Positions 1-6,877 of a DNA stretch of 8,700 nt are shown here, in pieces; within the stretch, counting starts at the first letter, position 1; every line of letters starts with the position of its first letter. Position numbers and translations under genes: made by a program. The notes under the pieces were generated by a model. It did not search any database. It was given only the letters and a program-made list of their open reading frames with translations, and was not told the origin of the DNA. This DNA comes from an uncultured Ruminococcus sp. (GTDB taxonomy: Bacteria; Bacillota; Clostridia; Oscillospirales; Ruminococcaceae), in NCBI GenBank assembly GCA_946540705.1, contig CAMNJD010000248.1, positions 1-8,700 of the forward strand. Reading direction: 5' to 3'.

Positions 1-413
1 ATCATGAACAGGAACACGATCAGGGCGGCGGCGGTTTTCAGCGAGGAGCTGCCGTAGCGCTTCATGAAGAAGTCCGGCATCGTCTTTGCATCGAGATGCT
101 TGGTCATCAGGCGGGTGCGCTTGCCGAGCACTGCCCATGCGAGCGTCGCACCGATGACAGCGTTGCCGACGCCGATCCATGCGGCGGAAATGCCGTAGCC
201 CCAGCCGAACTGTCCGGCATAGCCGATGAACACGACCGCCGAGAAATATGCGGTGCCGAACCCGAATGCGGTCATCCACGGGCCGATCTTGTTGCCGCCG
301 AACACAAAGTCGTTGACATTTTTGGTTTTCTTTGAGGTGATGACGCCGATCGACACCATGACGACGGCGTACAAGACCACAACAATAAGGGTGATGATCT
401 GTGACGCTGACAT
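1..413 (-). CDS. Sodium:solute symporter (SSF family), N-terminal part
   Basis: This is the first 137 codons of an integral membrane symporter that would use the sodium gradient to import a small solute; the rest lies beyond the left edge. The ATG is at 413-411, with GGAGG at 421-425 seven bases upstream, which decides the start. Visible segments are a first hydrophobic helix (about residues 5-25), a basic loop with SKKTKNVNDFVFGG, then a segment with FGFGTAYFSAVVFIGYAG and a third helix around residues 73-95. This order, and the wording of the second helix with its small residues and aromatic pairs, is typical of the SSF fold (TC 2.A.21). The substrate (sugar, amino acid, carboxylate) cannot be read from this part. 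It is transcribed divergently from the cellulase gene from its own strong promoter. The family call is quite sure; any link to uptake of cellulose products is only inference. Confidence 0.85.
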   Translation of the reverse strand, partial: MSASQIITLIVVVLYAVVMVSIGVITSKKTKNVNDFVFGGNKIGPWMTAFGFGTAYFSAVVFIGYAGQFGWGYGISAAWIGVGNAVIGATLAWAVLGKRTRLMTKHLDAKTMPDFFMKRYGSSSLKTAAALIVFLFM

Positions 414-505
414 AAAGCCGCCTCCAAATATATATAGTATACGGCGCGGCCGCTGCTTTCACGATTTGATGCTTTCAAACTGCATAGCTTTAACGCGCCA
501 AAGCA

Positions 506-534
506 ATTATAGCACATCGGAAACAAAATGTCAA
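506..534 (-). promoter_or_regulatory. Consensus sigma-A promoter of the symporter gene
   Basis: Read on the minus strand, TTGACA (534-529) is followed by exactly 17 bases and TATAAT (511-506), with TGC just before the -10 box (extended -10). Both hexamers match the consensus fully. Transcription should start near 499, giving a leader of about 85 bases before the ATG at 413. The first bases of that leader (GGCGCG, 499-494) can pair with CGCGCC near 448-443, so the leader may fold. Confidence 0.85.
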
Positions 535-762
535 GCGCAAAAATGCCATTTCGCAAAATTCACCGAATTTTCCCTGAAACCGCCTTCCCTTTGCGCGGAA
601 TGAACAACTCACGGGAAATCCTTAAACATTTCAGAAAAAATCAGCAAAAATAAACGCGCAGTAAAGTGAACCGGCAGCCATACAAGTGGCACTCAAATTT
701 GTGCATCCTGTACAAGAAGTATGAACCTGTTTCTACACTTCCTACAAAGTTTCAAAAAGCCC
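535..762. other. AT-rich divergent spacer without genes
   Basis: This stretch separates the two -35 boxes of the divergent promoters. It contains no credible ORF with a ribosome site. I saw only short repeated words (TACAAG near 679 and 713) and an imperfect GCAC/GTGC dyad near 690-705. One site near 576 resembles a catabolite-responsive element but has three mismatches. Regulators of either promoter could bind here, but no clear operator is visible. Confidence 0.5.
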
Positions 763-791
763 TTTACAAAAAATGAAAGTTGTATTATAAT
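763..791 (+). promoter_or_regulatory. Sigma-A promoter of the GH9 cellulase gene
   Basis: TTTACA (763-768), a 17-base spacer and a perfect TATAAT (786-791) form a strong vegetative promoter. The start of transcription is predicted near 798, so the cellulase mRNA would carry an untranslated leader of about 200 bases. That is long for this group and contains the palindrome and hairpins described in other entries. Confidence 0.8.
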
Positions 792-799
792 GTAATCAG

Positions 800-833
800 T
801 GAGAATCTGCGCCATGCATGGTGTAGAATCTCA
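800..833 (+). promoter_or_regulatory. 34-base near-perfect palindrome at the cellulase transcription start
   Basis: Bases 800-816 pair with 817-833 with only one mismatch (A805/A828) and two G-T wobbles (809/824 and 811/822). The core CCATGCATGG (812-821) is a perfect dyad and the outer arms are GAGA/TCTC. It starts two or three bases after the predicted transcription start. As RNA it would form a 5'-terminal hairpin of about 14 pairs with a UGCA loop. As DNA it could be an operator for a dimeric repressor. The sequence cannot tell these two roles apart. Confidence 0.7.
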
Positions 834-861
834 AACGGAATTTACTGGCGGTATAAAATGA

Positions 862-890
862 GTGCAAAGCCACTGCTGCACGGGAGCAGT
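862..890 (+). promoter_or_regulatory. Leader hairpin with a competing alternative fold
   Basis: Within the cellulase leader ACTGCT (872-877) pairs perfectly with AGCAGT (885-890) around a 7-base loop. A second stem, GTGCA (862-866) with TGCAC (877-881), would exclude the first. No T-tract follows, so this is not an intrinsic terminator, and I could not match it to a known riboswitch class. Confidence 0.4.
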
Positions 891-985
891 CACCGGCCGG
901 CGCATGAGGGGATATACTGTCAGAATCAACATTCGATCGGATATAAACGGAGTTCGTACTGGCTTCGGTTATATATTAAAAAAAC

Positions 986-992
986 GGGAGGG
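986..992 (+). promoter_or_regulatory. Ribosome binding site that fixes the cellulase start
   Basis: GGGAGGG lies seven bases before the ATG at 1000. The reading frame is open back to a GTG at 862, but that GTG has no ribosome site and would put 46 residues ahead of a standard signal peptide, so 1000 is the start. The site sits in the loop of an A/T-only inverted repeat (976-983 with 993-1000) that includes the first base of the start codon. Confidence 0.85.
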
Positions 993-999
993 TTTTTTA

Positions 1000-3993
1000 A
1001 TGCACAAAAGATCAACAAAGGTCGTTGCGAGCCTGTGTTCCCTCGCAATGATGCTTCCGACCGTGGCTAACATGGTGCCGACAATGACGGCATCCGCAGG
1101 CCAGGTGTTGGGAGAGTCTAATTTCGAGTTCAAGGCGCTGCCGTGGCACACCTGTGAGTCGAGCCCTGCAAAGCAGGACTTCAGACTTGAGGACGGCACG
1201 TTCCACGTCAGGATCATCGAGTCCGAGGGTCCCGGCGACGGCGAAGGCTCTGAGAAGTGGGACCTTCAGTTCCGCCACAGAGGTCTGAACTTCAAAGCAG
1301 GCCACACCTACGAGGTCAGCTTCAAGGCAAAGGCAAAGAGAGCCGGCATGCAGCTCTGCTCCAAGATCGGTGATACCGGTGAGCCCTACGACGAGTACTT
1401 TGTTCTTGCCGGCGACAAGATGCAGATGGGTCCGCAAATGGGCGGCGAATGGGGCAAGGCAGCCGTTCTGTCCACTGACTGGCAGACATTCTCCGGCACA
1501 TTCACCCCGACCAAGGATCTGGAGTCCGTGGAGTGGACATTCCACTATGCAAAGGGTACCAAGTGGGAAGGCAACGCGGTCGACGACGACGAGATCTGGT
1601 TCGATGATATGTCCATCATCTGCAAGACCTGCAACGACTGCGACTCTGACCCGAAGGCTTCCTACGGTGCAACAAACCGTGACTATGCAGGTCTGAAGCA
1701 CGACATGCAGGACAGCAACGGCAAGACCATCAACTTCATCTCTGTCAACCAGGTCGGTTATTATCCGGAACTCGACAAGATCGCAGTTCTCGGCGATAAC
1801 CAGGGCGATATCCTGCACGGCGCAACCAAGCTGAAGCTCTCGGGCACCTACACATGGGAGCTGGTCGATGCGAAGAGCGGCTCCGTTGTCAAGAGCGGTA
1901 CGACCGCTGCTCCGGAGTATGATGCGGATTCTGCTGATAATGTCTGCAAGATCGACTTCTCCGACTTCACCACACCGGGCAGATACTATCTGCGCATAAA
2001 GGGTCAGGAGTGGAGATCCTTCGAGTTCGATATCAACGATCACATCTACACCGACACCACCCATAACATGCTGACCAACGCGCTCAACTACTTCTATCAG
2101 AACCGTTCCGGTATTGATATCAAGAGCGACTACATCACCTCCGGTGATAAGACTACTCTGGCTCACGAGGGCGGCCACAAGACTGATACAGCGTATGTCC
2201 AGAAGGGCTGGAAGAATGAATACGCAGGCAAGGAAGAAGCATCCGGCAGCTATGCATCTTCTGAGCTGACCGCAAGCGGCGGCTGGTACGATGCCGGTGA
2301 CCACGGTAAGTACGTCGTTAACGGCGGTATCTCCATCTGGACACTTCAGAACATGTATGAGAGAGCAACTTTCTCTGAGGAAACCAAGAAGAAGTTTGAT
2401 GACGGTTCCGGTGTCTGCGTGATCCCGGAGTCCAGCAATAAGGTTCCGGATGTCCTGGATGAGTGCGCAGTCGAGCTCGACTGGATCGCAAAGATGAAGG
2501 TCAAGGCAGATGAGCCGACCTGGGGCGATTATGCAGGCCTGTACTATCACAAGCTGCATGACCACAAGTGGACCGGCCTTGCAACCAGACCGTGGAACTA
2601 CGAGAAGGAATGGGAAACCGTCCGTATCGTGAAGCCGCCTACATTCGCAGCAACCCTGAACTACGCAGCTTGCGCAGCACAGGCAGCTCGTCTGATCGAG
2701 CCGTATGATTCGGCAAAGGCAGCAACCTACCTCTCCACTGCAAAGGAAGCATATCAGGCTTACAAGAAGTACTGGTATAAGGCTGCTGCTGATGAAGAAG
2801 GCAAGGAAAAGTCCCTGTACGCTCCGATGTATCAGGCAAAGGGCGGCGGCCCCTACGGCGACAACGAGGTTCTCGATGACGGCTACTGGGCAGCTTGCGA
2901 GATCTTTGTCTCTGCATCCCTGATGGGTGACAAGGACGCTTCTACCTATCTGACCGAGCTCTCCGGCTACGATAAGGCATTCAAGGTCACCACCAGAATC
3001 ACCGGCGGTGAGAATGCTTCCGGCGAAGGCTCTTACACCACATTCAACTGGGGCAACACTGCTTCCGCAGGCTCCATGTCCCTCGCACTCCACAAGGATC
3101 TGCTTGATGATACGCAGAAGTCTACCCTTGAGAAGTCCATTCTCGAAGCGGCTGATGACTACATCAAGACCGAGAAGGCTCAGGGCTACGGCATTCCGTA
3201 CAAGTATGACGGCCCGGGCTACAATGACCCGAACAACCTGGATCCGAGCATCACTATCCACGGCTATGAGTGGGGCTCCAACTCCATGGTTATCAACAAC
3301 CTGATCGTTATGGCTTATGCTTACGACCAGACCGGCGACAAGAAGTATCTGAACGGTGTTACCCAGGGTATGGACTACCTGCTCGGTACCAACCCGCTGT
3401 CCTTCTCCTTCGTGACCGGTTACGGTACATACAAGGAAGAGAACCCGCACCACAGATATTGGTCCTATGAGCTTGATAAGACCCTGCCGAAGGCACCGGA
3501 CGGTGTTCTCTCCGGCGGTCCGAATGCAGGCCTCCAGGATCCGTATGTCCGCGCTCTCGGCTTCGTTCCGGGTGAGGACGATAACCCCTCGCAGAGATGC
3601 TATGTTGACTCCATCGAAGCATGGTCTACCAATGAGGTTACCATCAACTGGAATGCTCCGCTGGCTTGGATCGTTGAGTTCCTCCAGGATAAGGATGTAA
3701 CTTACGATTTCTCAGCCGCACCCGGTCCGGGACCGAACCCTGAAGACCCTGACTGGGGTAACGTCGACTGCTCCGAAGGCGCTACCTATTTCGAGCGCGT
3801 TGATGTCCGTGATGCTGTTCTGCTCGCTCGTATTACTGGTGATGACCCGACGCTTAAGGAAGGCGACGTCAAGGCACAGGGCAAGCTGAATGCTGACGTT
3901 GCGTACGACGGCGGTGTCGATCCGACGGATCTGAACAAGCTGATGCAGTACCTCGCAAAGAAGATCGACTATAAGGCACTCGGCAAGCAGTAA
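1000..3993 (+). CDS. Cellulosomal GH9 cellulase (CBM4-like, Ig-like, GH9, dockerin)
   Basis: This is a secreted 997-residue enzyme that hydrolyses beta-1,4-glucan in cellulose, made for assembly into a cellulosome. Residues 1-33 are a signal peptide (basic MHKRSTK, hydrophobic core, likely cut after ASA). Residues about 35-207 form a CBM4-like beta-sandwich (WDLQFRHRGL, then a GHTYEVSFKAKA stretch). An unusual CKTCNDC linker (208-214) leads to an Ig-like CelD_N module opening with SVNQVGYYPELDK (248-260). The GH9 domain spans about 350-902. It has GGWYDAGDHGKY with D431 and D434 (the water-activating base region), NPHHRYW (815-821), and E879 in NEVTINW as the proton donor, so it should be active. 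A proline-rich linker (about 905-917) and a dockerin (918-997, DAVLLAR and LMQYLAKKI helices) end the protein. The module order equals that of CelK/CbhA-type cellobiohydrolases of Clostridium thermocellum, so an exo or processive mode is likely but not proven. Codon use is strongly biased (Lys almost always AAG), suggesting high expression. It has its own promoter and terminator and is probably monocistronic. Confidence 0.96.
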   Translation: MHKRSTKVVASLCSLAMMLPTVANMVPTMTASAGQVLGESNFEFKALPWHTCESSPAKQDFRLEDGTFHVRIIESEGPGDGEGSEKWDLQFRHRGLNFKAGHTYEVSFKAKAKRAGMQLCSKIGDTGEPYDEYFVLAGDKMQMGPQMGGEWGKAAVLSTDWQTFSGTFTPTKDLESVEWTFHYAKGTKWEGNAVDDDEIWFDDMSIICKTCNDCDSDPKASYGATNRDYAGLKHDMQDSNGKTINFISVNQVGYYPELDKIAVLGDNQGDILHGATKLKLSGTYTWELVDAKSGSVVKSGTTAAPEYDADSADNVCKIDFSDFTTPGRYYLRIKGQEWRSFEFDINDHIYTDTTHNMLTNALNYFYQNRSGIDIKSDYITSGDKTTLAHEGGHKTDTAYVQKGWKNEYAGKEEASGSYASSELTASGGWYDAGDHGKYVVNGGISIWTLQNMYERATFSEETKKKFDDGSGVCVIPESSNKVPDVLDECAVELDWIAKMKVKADEPTWGDYAGLYYHKLHDHKWTGLATRPWNYEKEWETVRIVKPPTFAATLNYAACAAQAARLIEPYDSAKAATYLSTAKEAYQAYKKYWYKAAADEEGKEKSLYAPMYQAKGGGPYGDNEVLDDGYWAACEIFVSASLMGDKDASTYLTELSGYDKAFKVTTRITGGENASGEGSYTTFNWGNTASAGSMSLALHKDLLDDTQKSTLEKSILEAADDYIKTEKAQGYGIPYKYDGPGYNDPNNLDPSITIHGYEWGSNSMVINNLIVMAYAYDQTGDKKYLNGVTQGMDYLLGTNPLSFSFVTGYGTYKEENPHHRYWSYELDKTLPKAPDGVLSGGPNAGLQDPYVRALGFVPGEDDNPSQRCYVDSIEAWSTNEVTINWNAPLAWIVEFLQDKDVTYDFSAAPGPGPNPEDPDWGNVDCSEGATYFERVDVRDAVLLARITGDDPTLKEGDVKAQGKLNADVAYDGGVDPTDLNKLMQYLAKKIDYKALGKQ

Positions 3994-4001
3994 TCTGTTC
4001 C

Positions 4002-4020
4002 TTATGATGTAATATCATAA
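4002..4020. repeat. Short AT-rich inverted repeat after the cellulase stop
   Basis: TTATGAT (4002-4008) and ATCATAA (4014-4020) form a 7-pair dyad with a 5-base loop, between the cellulase stop codon and its main terminator. It is too weak to terminate alone. It might protect the 3' end of the mRNA or simply be chance in AT-rich DNA. Confidence 0.35.
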
Positions 4021-4024
4021 CCCC

Positions 4025-4059
4025 AAAGAGGGTACGTCATGATGGCGTACCCTCTTTTT
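4025..4059 (+). terminator. Intrinsic terminator of the cellulase gene
   Basis: Bases 4025-4039 pair with 4043-4057 (15 pairs, one G-T wobble) around a TGA loop. The stem contains AGAGGGTACG and is followed by a T run ending at 4059. It lies 31 bases after the cellulase stop. The same hairpin forms on the minus strand, where the flanking T run is only three bases, so it may also end the converging lipoprotein transcript less efficiently. Confidence 0.93.
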
Positions 4060-4690
4060 CTGTCCCGGACTCCTGCGCTGCCGGTGCTGTTGTCTCTGCG
4101 GCTGTGGTTACTGTGATTTCTGTGGTTTCTGACGCAGCTTCGCGATTTTCAGCGCTGCATGCAGTGTAGTCAGTGAACACGATATGCAGCGGCTGTGAGG
4201 GGATATCCAGCTCCGCCGGGGTGCCGTTTTCCGCGAAGATCAGCGAATATTCCCCGCCTCCGCAGTTCCCTTCCGTGATCCATGTACCGTCCTCCTTTGC
4301 AGTACACGGCAGCTCCGATGTCCCCTCAAGCGAATCCAGCACCTCGGTCGTGAGAACCAGCATGTTTTTCGCCGGCAGTGCGGACTTCGGGACGGTGAAC
4401 GCCAGTCCCTTGTAGCTTGCTGCAACAGCATTGCCGTCAAAGCTGAGCGTGACCCCCGACAGCGTCGGGGGATCGGAAAAGGCCGCCTCCCACTGCTCCG
4501 CGCCGCTGCGGGTCAGCAGAAGCACCGCCTGATCGCCGTCACCGTAGGTCATCTCGGCCTGCACGGAATATGCCTCGTCTGCAGCCGGTGAAAAGGCAGT
4601 TTCCTCATTTGCTCCGGCACAGCCCGTGAGCAGCAGTCCGGCGGGCAGGCATGCAAAAAGGGCATTCTTCAGAATTGCAATCGGTTTCAT
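4037..4690 (-). CDS. Putative LolA-like lipoprotein
   Basis: This is a 217-residue predicted lipoprotein. The signal peptide ends in the lipobox LLTGC, with C24 as the lipid-bearing residue, so it should be anchored on the outer face of the membrane. Residues about 40-175 alternate short beta-strand-like stretches (YSVQAEMTY, DQAVLLLTRSG, VTLSFDGNAVAASYKGLAFTV), which resembles the LolA/RseB-like lipoprotein-sorting fold seen in many Firmicutes, but no catalytic motif is visible. Residues 182-217 form a disordered Thr/Ala/Glu-rich tail. GGAGG at 4697-4701, six bases from the ATG, sets the start. It lies 73 bases after the NAD(P)H-hydrate repair gene and is probably co-transcribed with it. In Bacillus a LolA-like lipoprotein (YdcC) sits beside acpS and alr, a comparable setting. 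The final codons (KEGTPS, stop) lie inside or beside the cellulase terminator stem. The lipoprotein call is firm; the fold is a weaker inference and the function is unknown. Confidence 0.8.
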   Translation of the reverse strand: MKPIAILKNALFACLPAGLLLTGCAGANEETAFSPAADEAYSVQAEMTYGDGDQAVLLLTRSGAEQWEAAFSDPPTLSGVTLSFDGNAVAASYKGLAFTVPKSALPAKNMLVLTTEVLDSLEGTSELPCTAKEDGTWITEGNCGGGEYSLIFAENGTPAELDIPSQPLHIVFTDYTACSAENREAASETTEITVTTAAETTAPAAQESGTEKEGTPS

Positions 4691-4763
4691 AACAAGCCTC
4701 CAGTTTCATGAGTTTGCTTTTGACTACCGTTGCTTTCTGAGGAATGCCCTCATTTTTTCCGAT

Positions 4764-6284
4764 TCAGTCGTAATCTCCGAACACCAGCGGGAGCTGATTG
4801 ATGAGGTCGCTGGGGAGCATTGCGCGGCGCGTGAACTCTGCGGCGGCACAGTCTCCGGCAAGACCGTGCAGGTAAACGCCGATTTTCGCGGCGGTCTCCG
4901 GTTCAATATCCTGCGCAATGAAGCTCGCGATCATGCCTGCGAGGACATCGCCGCTGCCGCCCTTGGACATGCCGGAATTGCCGGTCGTGTTGATCGCGGC
5001 ATGCTCTGCTGTTGCGACGACCGTTCCCGCGCCCTTCAGCACAACGACCGTGTTCGGGAAGCGCGCCGCAAATCGCCTTGCTGCCTTCAGACGGTCCTTC
5101 TGCACCTCCTCGACCGAGCAGTGCAGCAGACGGCTCATCTCGCCCGGGTGCGGCGTCAGGACGACCTTTGCTTTCGCTTTCTGTAATATATCTATGCCGG
5201 AGGCGATCGCATTTAGACCGTCGGCATCCAGAATCATCGGACATTCCAGGCCGGTGATGAGCGCATTGACCGTCCGGCGCAGCGCATCGGACTGGCCGAG
5301 GCCGCAGCCGATCAGCACACAATTCGAGGCTTTTGCACGCTCCAGAATGAGCGGTACCGATTCCGGCGTGAGGATTCCCTCTGCATCGGCCTTGAGCGGC
5401 TGGATCATTGCCTCCGGCGCCTGTGCGACCAGCAGCCGGCACACATCCGCATCCGAAGCGAGGCAATAGAGCCCGACCCCGCAGCGCAGTGCTGCTTTCG
5501 AGGCGAGAATCGCCGCGCCGGGCATATTCCGTGAGCCGGCGACGCAGAGAAGTCTGCCGAACATGCCTTTGTGTGCATTGGCAGGACGGTGCGGGAGATT
5601 TTCATGTACAAAATCTGCTGTGATGCGGCTGACCGGGTACTCCAGCATTGCAAAGGCTTCATCGGGCATGCCGATCTCGACGAGATAGATCGCGCCGCAG
5701 TATTCCGAGAGCGGTGCCAGAAACAGGCCGATCTTTGCCGCACCGAAGGTCACAGTCATGTCGCAGTGCAGCGTGCCCTCCGCGACAGCACCGTTCAGGC
5801 CGCTGCCGCCGCTGGGAATATCGACTGCAACGCAGTAAACATTCGGATCGGCGTTGATCTGCGCGGTCAGCTCTTTGACAAACGGGCTGAGCGTCCCGCG
5901 AAAGCCGATGCCGAAGATGCCGTCCACGATGATCGCGGCCTGCTGAACGGCCTCACGGATCGTTTCCGGATCCTCCAGCACGGTGACGCCCTTCATCGCC
6001 TTGAATTTGGTATATGCTGTGCGGGTTTTCGGGACGCCGGACAAGAGGCAGACAGTCACGCGGAACGGCTTTGCGAGCTTTGATGCTGCGACAAAGCAGT
6101 CGCCGGCGTTATTGCCGTTGCCGCAGAGAAAAACGAGCGAATCGCATTCTCTTTCGGTCAGGAGCCTCGTAAGATGTTCGGCAAGGCCCGTACCGGCGCA
6201 TTCCATCATGGCATCATAGCTGATGCCGGCCTGATTGGTTTTTTCCTCGAGCTTCATCATTTCCAGCGGGGTGACCAGACGCAT
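4764..6284 (-). CDS. nnr: Bifunctional NAD(P)H-hydrate epimerase / ADP-dependent dehydratase
   Basis: This 506-residue cytoplasmic enzyme repairs damaged NADH and NADPH. The N-terminal epimerase domain (about 1-215) interconverts the R and S hydrates. The C-terminal ribokinase-like domain (about 225-506) dehydrates the S form using ADP (or ATP). In the first domain are GNGNNAGDCFVAA (55-67), VDGIFGIGFRG (120-130), AVDIPSG with D155, and FGAAKIG (180-186). In the second are NAHKGMFGRLLCVAG (236-250), DADGLNAI (353-360), LTPHPGEM (376-383), LKGAG (416-420) and GNSGMSKGGSGDVLAG (435-450) with catalytic D446. Length and order are standard for the fused form. The first motif differs from the usual GNNGGDG by A for G and C for G. 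GGAGG at 6292-6296, seven bases from the ATG, sets the start. It lies between a DUF6106-like gene (59-base gap) and a lipoprotein gene (73-base gap), probably in one operon. Identification is very sure. Confidence 0.97.
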   Translation of the reverse strand: MRLVTPLEMMKLEEKTNQAGISYDAMMECAGTGLAEHLTRLLTERECDSLVFLCGNGNNAGDCFVAASKLAKPFRVTVCLLSGVPKTRTAYTKFKAMKGVTVLEDPETIREAVQQAAIIVDGIFGIGFRGTLSPFVKELTAQINADPNVYCVAVDIPSGGSGLNGAVAEGTLHCDMTVTFGAAKIGLFLAPLSEYCGAIYLVEIGMPDEAFAMLEYPVSRITADFVHENLPHRPANAHKGMFGRLLCVAGSRNMPGAAILASKAALRCGVGLYCLASDADVCRLLVAQAPEAMIQPLKADAEGILTPESVPLILERAKASNCVLIGCGLGQSDALRRTVNALITGLECPMILDADGLNAIASGIDILQKAKAKVVLTPHPGEMSRLLHCSVEEVQKDRLKAARRFAARFPNTVVVLKGAGTVVATAEHAAINTTGNSGMSKGGSGDVLAGMIASFIAQDIEPETAAKIGVYLHGLAGDCAAAEFTRRAMLPSDLINQLPLVFGDYD

Positions 6285-6343
6285 AACATATCCTCCGTAT
6301 TTTCGTTATTTTCCGGGATCGGAAGCTGTTTCCGCGATTTTGT

Positions 6344-6853
6344 TCAGTCCGGATACCGGAAGCCGATGTTTCGCGGAAGATGCTTGCTGAGATATTCGAG
6401 GATGTCATCGTTCGGTGTCCAGATCAGCCGTGCATGACCGAGCGTTTCGTGGTCGAAGTCGGCATAATAAGCGGTATCATCCTGCGCGGCACAGGCCAGC
6501 ACGAGCGTCTGACCGGATGTGCGGGCGGGTGCCTCGCGGAGCCGTCCGAAGGCAGTGACCTTGTTGAGCAAGAGTGCCGTCATCGGCTTTCTGCGGCTTT
6601 CTGCGAGAATTTTCGTCAGCGTGAGCTCATCGCCGGTGATGACATATTCATATTCGATGCGGTTGCAGGTCCAGAGCCACCATGTGCCGACGCCGACGGC
6701 GAATGCTGCGATCATCGTGAGCAGATTGCCGAACAGCAGCGAGAAAATGAGTGCGGCGACTGTCAGCAGCGCACCGCCGATGAGAATGCCGTTTTTCTTG
6801 GCGGCATTGTCCGTTCTGAGAACGATCAGTTCCCGGTAATCAGATCCGAGCAT
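6344..6853 (-). CDS. Two-TM membrane protein, DUF6106-like
   Basis: This is a 169-residue protein of unknown function. A short polar N-terminus (1-20) is followed by two closely spaced membrane helices (about 22-41 and 43-61). The cytoplasmic part then begins NRIEYEYVITGDELTLTKI and continues with a basic RRKPM stretch and several beta-strand-like segments, ending in WTPNDDILEYLSKHLPR. The EYEY-x-GDEL-x-KI pattern and the late Pro-Asn motif match what I remember of the clostridial DUF6106 family, where a hairpin anchor carries a small beta domain. That assignment is from memory and not searched. The start is 24 bases after the diguanylate cyclase stop and has only a weak, distant ribosome site (AGGG about 13 bases upstream), so it is probably translated by coupling to the upstream gene. 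No enzyme motif is seen. Confidence 0.8.
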   Translation of the reverse strand: MLGSDYRELIVLRTDNAAKKNGILIGGALLTVAALIFSLLFGNLLTMIAAFAVGVGTWWLWTCNRIEYEYVITGDELTLTKILAESRRKPMTALLLNKVTAFGRLREAPARTSGQTLVLACAAQDDTAYYADFDHETLGHARLIWTPNDDILEYLSKHLPRNIGFRYPD

Positions 6854-6877
6854 AATTTCAGTGTATCCCTTTCGTGA

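Noticed and set aside
576..589. A catabolite-responsive element upstream of the cellulase
   Set aside because: The sequence has three mismatches to the consensus, including positions normally fixed.
814..861. A 15-codon upstream ORF in the cellulase leader
   Set aside because: Its ATG lies inside the strong palindrome and has no ribosome site, so translation is unlikely.
855..915. A c-di-GMP-I or cobalamin riboswitch in the cellulase leader
   Set aside because: Only short words (GCAAAGCC, CCACTG) match. The GNRA hairpin and 3' core of the first class and the B12 box of the second are missing.
862..999. An upstream in-frame extension of the cellulase starting at GTG 862
   Set aside because: It has no ribosome site and would bury the signal peptide 46 residues inside; the ATG at 1000 has an excellent GGGAGGG.
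1012..3453. An 813-codon open frame antisense to the cellulase
   Set aside because: It lies wholly opposite a clearly functional gene, has no ribosome site or recognisable domain, and its openness follows from the strong codon bias of the cellulase.
4738..4758. A plus-strand hairpin with six T residues between the lipoprotein and hydrate-repair genes
   Set aside because: The stem is only five pairs and no plus-strand transcript is expected there, since the cellulase ends at the strong terminator near 4059.
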